Positions 6,671-9,836 of a stretch of DNA of 9,836 nt are shown piece by piece. The DNA comes from a bacterium (lineage in GTDB: Bacteria > Patescibacteriota > Patescibacteriia > JAACEG01), in the NCBI GenBank assembly GCA_027040785.1, contig JALULG010000088.1:720-10555 (forward strand), in the 5' to 3' direction. Position 1 is the first letter of the stretch. Every line of letters begins with the position of its first letter. Position numbers and translations under genes: made by a program. Below the pieces are notes generated by a model, which was given only the letters and a program-made list of their open reading frames with translations, was not told the DNA's origin and searched no databases.

Positions 6671-7762
6671 TTATTTCCCAGACTTTCGTCTATTACATTC
6701 TTTACATAACATCTGACAATTTTCTGAAATCGTTTTACCGCCTTCGTGCCAAGGGGTAATATGATCAGCTTCCATTTCTTCTATTTCAAAATGCTTTCTG
6801 CACTTTGCACAGATGCCTTTCTGTCTTTCGTAGGCTTCGCGTTTCATTTTGTCAGTAAATGTGCGTATTGAAAGATGCTTTTCTTCTCCGGTTAATACAT
6901 AAGGATAGATACCCGATTTTTTCGTTACATCTTCATCTTGCATCAAATCAGAAATTTTGGCTTCCAATTTTTCAGGATTTATTTTTTTGTCTTTGAATTG
7001 GTTGTATAATTCGCCCCAATTCACGTTTGCCATTTCTTTTCGGTAATTAGGAAATGTTTTACGCACCCAAGCAATTACATCTTGAAAATAATCCCACAAC
7101 TCGTTAGCGTTCGTGTCGTGCTGGTGTTTTGCCATATAATCCTCAATTTTTCCGTCGTTTATCCATGAAAGTGCTGTTTCCAAATAATCTTGCCTTATTG
7201 GCGAGCCTTTTAAAAGCGCTCCTCCATCATTCGCCAAAAGATATGCAGCACAGTTCGGCTTGCTAAATTTTAATTTTGCGTCAGAAAGCCAAGGACCGGT
7301 ATAAACCGCATTGCGGATTTCTTGGTCTGTCAACTTTTCTCCGGCGATATTGATAACTCTAAACCAATCCAGCCGTTCTTTGTCCGTGCCCTCGCAGAAA
7401 TAAATCATCAATTCATAATCTAAAATTTGGTCTTGTTCTTCTTTAGTAAGATTATGAAAAAAGCGATTATCAAGCGAAAAATCTCCATTGACATACTGCC
7501 CGATACTAATAGTGCGCTGTTGGCCGTCTAACATTTCATACGTACCATCTTCTTTTACCATCCAATACATCACATTAAGAGGAAAACCTTTTTTAATTGT
7601 TTCAATCACAGCATCGCGTTGTTTGTCTTTATAGACAAATTCACGCTGATATTTCGGACGCACATCCAATTTTCCGCCATACGCAACAACGCCTTCTATA
7701 GCATTATCCTGAAAACCGTCAACCACTTCACGAATTGGAATTTTGTGTAATTCAATTTTCAT
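6671..7762 (-). CDS. DUF262 and HNH endonuclease fusion protein
   Basis: This 363-residue protein has two recognisable parts. The N-terminal DUF262 (ParB/GmrS-like) domain shows RPKYQREFVYKDKQRDAVIETI near 35-56 and the hallmark DGQQR at 79-83, the motif tied to nucleotide handling in GmrSD-type restriction enzymes. The C-terminus is a compact HNH nuclease with zinc-binding pairs CAKC (318-321) and CKEC (353-356), the catalytic DH of ADHITPWHEGG (333-334), and an Asn at about 348. The zinc pairs and the DH are intact, so cleavage activity is likely. It uses a classic four-Cys HNH rather than the DUF1524 domain of GmrD. It starts 6 bases after the GIY-YIG gene and sits two genes from the methyltransferase. 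I infer that it is the main DNA-cutting component, with methylation by the neighbouring enzyme probably protecting host DNA. Confidence 0.92.
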   Translation of the reverse strand: MKIELHKIPIREVVDGFQDNAIEGVVAYGGKLDVRPKYQREFVYKDKQRDAVIETIKKGFPLNVMYWMVKEDGTYEMLDGQQRTISIGQYVNGDFSLDNRFFHNLTKEEQDQILDYELMIYFCEGTDKERLDWFRVINIAGEKLTDQEIRNAVYTGPWLSDAKLKFSKPNCAAYLLANDGGALLKGSPIRQDYLETALSWINDGKIEDYMAKHQHDTNANELWDYFQDVIAWVRKTFPNYRKEMANVNWGELYNQFKDKKINPEKLEAKISDLMQDEDVTKKSGIYPYVLTGEEKHLSIRTFTDKMKREAYERQKGICAKCRKHFEIEEMEADHITPWHEGGKTISENCQMLCKECNRRKSGK

Positions 7763-7768
7763 ATTTTT

Positions 7769-8371
7769 TTATTTGATATCAGGCAAATCCGTTAATTTTT
7801 TACCTTTGTATGTAAAATATCTTGCTCCTTGATACGCCCCACTATTATTTAGCCTGCCCATTTGTTCGTATATTTTGCGAGCCAACGGAGACAATTTATA
7901 TTTTTGTCCTTCAAATTCTACATCTCTTTCCCCACAAACTTTTACAGTTATGCTTTCATCATCAATAAAGGTAATTATATCGCCGTCTTTCAATCCTTTC
8001 CTATAAAAACTAAATAATTTACTTTGTTTCCTTGATTCTGAAACTTCATCGAATTCTTTTTCCTTATCTATATTTTCAGGATAAATTATTTTTCCATCAA
8101 ACGATAAAAGCAATTGTTTAACCAAATCCTCATCCAAAGCAAATAATTCACTATCACCAACTTGATGTTTGTTAAAAATCTCATGCAAAAGACTTTCTTT
8201 ATCTTCGTAATCTTCAAGCTCAATGGCGAAATATCTTCGCAATCCAGTAACATTATAGTAACCATTTGCTTCTAAAAATCGCATTCGTTCCTGATAATTC
8301 TTTGTGCCAGTTTTTCCTATTTTTACTAAGCCGGAAACGGCGGTTGTCATTATGTATATAATTCCTTTCAT
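7769..8371 (-). CDS. GIY-YIG nuclease (T5orf172/MUG113-like) with C-terminal reader-like domain
   Basis: The 200 residues begin directly with the nuclease fold: GIIYI at 3-7 stands for GIY and VKIGKTG at 16-22 for YIG. Arg29 in QERMRFLE, His63 in LLHEIF and Glu75 in GDSELF fill the expected catalytic positions. This fits the T5orf172/MUG113 branch. A charged linker (about 100-116) leads to a second domain, 117-196, with DGDIITFIDDESITVKV, EFEGQKYKLSPLAR and SGAYQGARYFTYKGKKLTDL. Its order (a beta hairpin, an L-SPLA helix, then G-Y-G---F-Y-G) resembles the DUF4357/RAMA-type domains thought to read modified DNA. That second assignment is from memory and is less certain. The first Met is the only sensible start because the GIY strand follows at once. 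The ATG lies 1 base after the methyltransferase stop, so the two are probably coupled. Confidence 0.88.
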   Translation of the reverse strand: MKGIIYIMTTAVSGLVKIGKTGTKNYQERMRFLEANGYYNVTGLRRYFAIELEDYEDKESLLHEIFNKHQVGDSELFALDEDLVKQLLLSFDGKIIYPENIDKEKEFDEVSESRKQSKLFSFYRKGLKDGDIITFIDDESITVKVCGERDVEFEGQKYKLSPLARKIYEQMGRLNNSGAYQGARYFTYKGKKLTDLPDIK

Positions 8372-8372
8372 A

Positions 8373-9458
8373 TTATTTTTTTACTTTTTTATTTCTAATT
8401 AAAATACGAGCGTACTTTTCCTTCTTCTCACCCTTAACAATTCCACGATGTCTATGGTTAGGGTCTTTTCTTAAAGCCTCAACTTCCGGAGAAGTATCTC
8501 CACTATGCGTTTGACCAATTATTTCAAATTGATCTGGATTATACTTATCAATAAATGTAAGAGGAACACCCATTACTCCATCATAATCCATCGGAATGTC
8601 AGCAACTCTTGATACCTCAATTGCATCATAATTGGAATAATCGGGATATTCTTCTGGTGTATATTTTTTATAAAGAACCAGTTCCTCGTGACGCTTGGTC
8701 GTATCTAAATTGGTATACCAAAGTATCCTTCCCATACTGAAATATTTAACACCATTCACAATTTTCTTTCGTGATTCTGTTGGTATGTCATAGTCATTAG
8801 GTACTTGAAACCATTTAGTACCGCCGTTATCGTAGCCAAGCCATAGTTTATTTTCTTTTATCAATTTAAAAATTTCCTTATAGGTAATTGCATTTTGATC
8901 ACCAAGGATAAGAAATTTCTTATCATACTCCACAAGCTGTGCTACATACTCGCGAAAGAGCGAAAATGGCGGATTTGTTACAACTATATCCGCTTTTTTA
9001 AGCAGTTCAATACACTCTTCACTTCGGAAATCGCCATCGCCTTTGAGCGGAGTGGCGACGTTCGCGTCATGCTTCAACAACCACTCAATATCTTTCAAAC
9101 TAATAGCGCCGTCTGAGTTAAAATCTTTTACTTCGTTGATTTCAATTTTAAGTGGTTCTTTTTTCTTTGCTGTTTTTAATCCTTTTACATCAAACAAGGA
9201 AAGTTGTCCGCCTGTAATCGGCGAACCCGCGTAACTTGTGGTAATGAGTTTCTTTAATCCAAGCGCGTTAAAATTCGCGGCAAAATATTTAAAAAAATTA
9301 CTTTCAAATGGGTCATCACAATTACAATACACAATTTTGTTGCGAAATTGTTCCTTGTAGTGTTTCAACTCTTTCTCAATATCAACAAGCTGAGTATAAA
9401 ATTCATCTTTTTTGGCCCTGTGTGCTCTATGTAAATTTTTATTTAAAGGTTTTGCCAT
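8373..9458 (-). CDS. EcoRI-family adenine-specific DNA methyltransferase
   Basis: This enzyme transfers a methyl group from S-adenosylmethionine to the N6 of adenine in a specific DNA site. The 361 residues match the M.EcoRI family (EcoRI_methylase). KKDEFYTQLVDIEKEL lies near 16-31, VYCNCDDP at 43-50 and SNFFKYF just after. GDGDFRSEECIELLKKADIVVTNPPFSLFREYV lies near 140-172, with the catalytic NPPF at 162-165. DYDGVMGVP at 291-299 and DKYNPDQFEI follow. All the hallmark motifs are intact, and the length is slightly above that of M.EcoRI. The DNA target cannot be read from the sequence and need not be GAATTC. No EcoRI-type endonuclease is present; the following genes supply GIY-YIG and HNH nucleases instead. 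It starts 2 bases after the regulator gene and has no Shine-Dalgarno site, suggesting coupled translation. Confidence 0.94.
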   Translation of the reverse strand: MAKPLNKNLHRAHRAKKDEFYTQLVDIEKELKHYKEQFRNKIVYCNCDDPFESNFFKYFAANFNALGLKKLITTSYAGSPITGGQLSLFDVKGLKTAKKKEPLKIEINEVKDFNSDGAISLKDIEWLLKHDANVATPLKGDGDFRSEECIELLKKADIVVTNPPFSLFREYVAQLVEYDKKFLILGDQNAITYKEIFKLIKENKLWLGYDNGGTKWFQVPNDYDIPTESRKKIVNGVKYFSMGRILWYTNLDTTKRHEELVLYKKYTPEEYPDYSNYDAIEVSRVADIPMDYDGVMGVPLTFIDKYNPDQFEIIGQTHSGDTSPEVEALRKDPNHRHRGIVKGEKKEKYARILIRNKKVKK

Positions 9459-9460
9459 AA

Positions 9461-9670
9461 TTATTTCATTAAATCATCAAGCGAAACACCAAGGGCGTCC
9501 GCTATTTTTTTAACGGTTTCTATTGTAGGATTTGGTGTTGCTCCTGCTTCTATTTTAGCAATAGTATGAAAAGCAAGATTTGATTTCTTAGACAAAATAT
9601 CCTGAGAAATACCAAGTTTATTCCTGTATTTCTTTATATTTTCTCCGATTTTAGATTTTTCCTTTGACAT
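9461..9670 (-). CDS. Small XRE/Cro-type transcriptional regulator, controller-like
   Basis: This 69-residue protein is almost wholly one helix-turn-helix domain of the XRE (HTH_3) type. IGENIKKYRNKLGISQDILSKKSNLAFHTIAKIEAGATPNPTIETVKKIADALGVSLDDL shows the five-helix pattern, including the recognition helix after SNLAFHTIAKIE. It has no effector domain. Its size and place as the first gene before a methyltransferase are those of controller (C) proteins, which bind as dimers near their own promoter and time restriction gene expression. The promoter upstream overlaps a 10-base direct repeat that would suit such autoregulation. No Shine-Dalgarno site is evident before the ATG; the leader would be roughly 50 bases. 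Confidence 0.92.
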   Translation of the reverse strand: MSKEKSKIGENIKKYRNKLGISQDILSKKSNLAFHTIAKIEAGATPNPTIETVKKIADALGVSLDDLMK

Positions 9671-9684
9671 ATTCGTATAACTTT

Positions 9685-9733
9685 ACTATGATAGTTAGTA
9701 GTGATACAATAACATTATTATTAATAGTTAGTA
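9685..9733. promoter_or_regulatory. Candidate operator: paired direct repeats and palindromes
   Basis: The plus-strand decamer ATAGTTAGTA occurs at 9691-9700 and again at 9724-9733, 33 bases apart, roughly three helical turns. The first copy overlaps the perfect palindrome ACTAT-G-ATAGT (9685-9695). The second overlaps the -10 box of the operon promoter. A further palindrome AATAA-CA-TTATT (9708-9719) lies between them. Repressor dimers at these sites would cover the -10 box and the transcript start. Binding by the regulator at 9461-9670 is inferred from position only. Confidence 0.4.
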
Positions 9734-9758
9734 TATGAAATTTTTAGTGTTTAGTCAA
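9730..9758 (-). promoter_or_regulatory. Sigma-70-type promoter of the six-gene operon
   Basis: Read on the minus strand, TTGACT (9758-9753) and TATACT (9735-9730) are separated by exactly 17 bases. Each box matches the consensus at five of six positions. Transcription would start near 9723, about 50 bases before the regulator ATG. No comparable promoter was noticed in the short gaps further down the operon, so the six genes are probably made from this one. Confidence 0.65.
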
Positions 9759-9787
9759 ATAAAATTAGAATTAGGGAGTTCTATCTT

Positions 9788-9823
9788 GTCGCCCGCGCAT
9801 GGGAGGGCTGGGGCAAGGGCGAC
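9788..9823. repeat. GC-rich stem-loop segment at the right edge
   Basis: GTCGCCC (9788-9794) and GGGCGAC (9817-9823) form a 7-base perfect stem around a G-rich 22-base loop. This sits in otherwise AT-rich sequence. It resembles in composition the GC-rich hairpin block at 2750-3080 on the far side of the operon, though I see no long shared sequence. It may be another extragenic palindrome or the 3' end of an upstream transcription unit beyond the window. Confidence 0.45.
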
Positions 9824-9836
9824 TATGAAAAATACA

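Noticed and set aside
8895..9234. Two plus-strand open frames of 73 and 63 codons
   Set aside because: Both are antisense to the conserved core of the EcoRI-family methyltransferase, whose motifs prove the other strand is coding.
9461..9670. Antitoxin of a toxin-antitoxin pair
   Set aside because: The next gene is a methyltransferase, not a small toxin. The controller-protein reading fits the context better.

Overview
The window is AT-rich with compact genes, very short intergenic gaps inside an operon, A-rich tracts rather than clear Shine-Dalgarno sites in front of most starts, and short GC-rich palindromic islands. Together with a Ddl ligase and a DUF4015-type putative glycoside hydrolase, this suggests an uncultivated bacterium of the Patescibacteria/CPR kind (Parcubacteria-like). 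That is an inference; no rRNA or taxonomic marker is present. The standard genetic code fits: no in-frame UGA occurs in the genes, and UGA serves as a stop at 3110-3112.

Left part (1-2705): a D-alanine--D-alanine ligase on the minus strand (59-1144) is divergent from a membrane-anchored DUF4015-type glycoside hydrolase-like protein on the plus strand (1520-2677). Between them lies a 375-base spacer holding at least five copies of a palindromic repeat in both orientations. The hydrolase gene has a TATAAT box only 7 bases before its ATG, so its mRNA may be leaderless. It ends at a bidirectional rho-independent terminator.

Middle (2706-3109): a gene-free, strikingly GC-rich block made of consecutive hairpins and an 18-base inverted repeat. 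It separates the housekeeping part from the accessory part.

Right part (3110-9836): a six-gene minus-strand operon, read from high to low coordinates: small XRE-family regulator, EcoRI-family adenine methyltransferase, GIY-YIG nuclease with a possible modified-DNA-reader domain, DUF262-HNH nuclease, an 837-residue four-helix membrane protein of unknown family, and a 352-residue protein of unknown family. Gaps are 2, 1, 6 and 14 bases, and the last two genes overlap by 26 bases. A near-consensus promoter (TTGACT, 17 bases, TATACT) lies before the regulator and is overlapped by a 10-base direct repeat that could be its operator.

The simplest reading is a restriction-modification-like defence island. 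The methyltransferase would mark self DNA and the regulator would delay or limit expression. Two different nucleases would act in place of the missing EcoRI-type endonuclease. The unrecognised membrane protein and its partner would add an envelope-linked function. That last pair is the part most likely to be undescribed.
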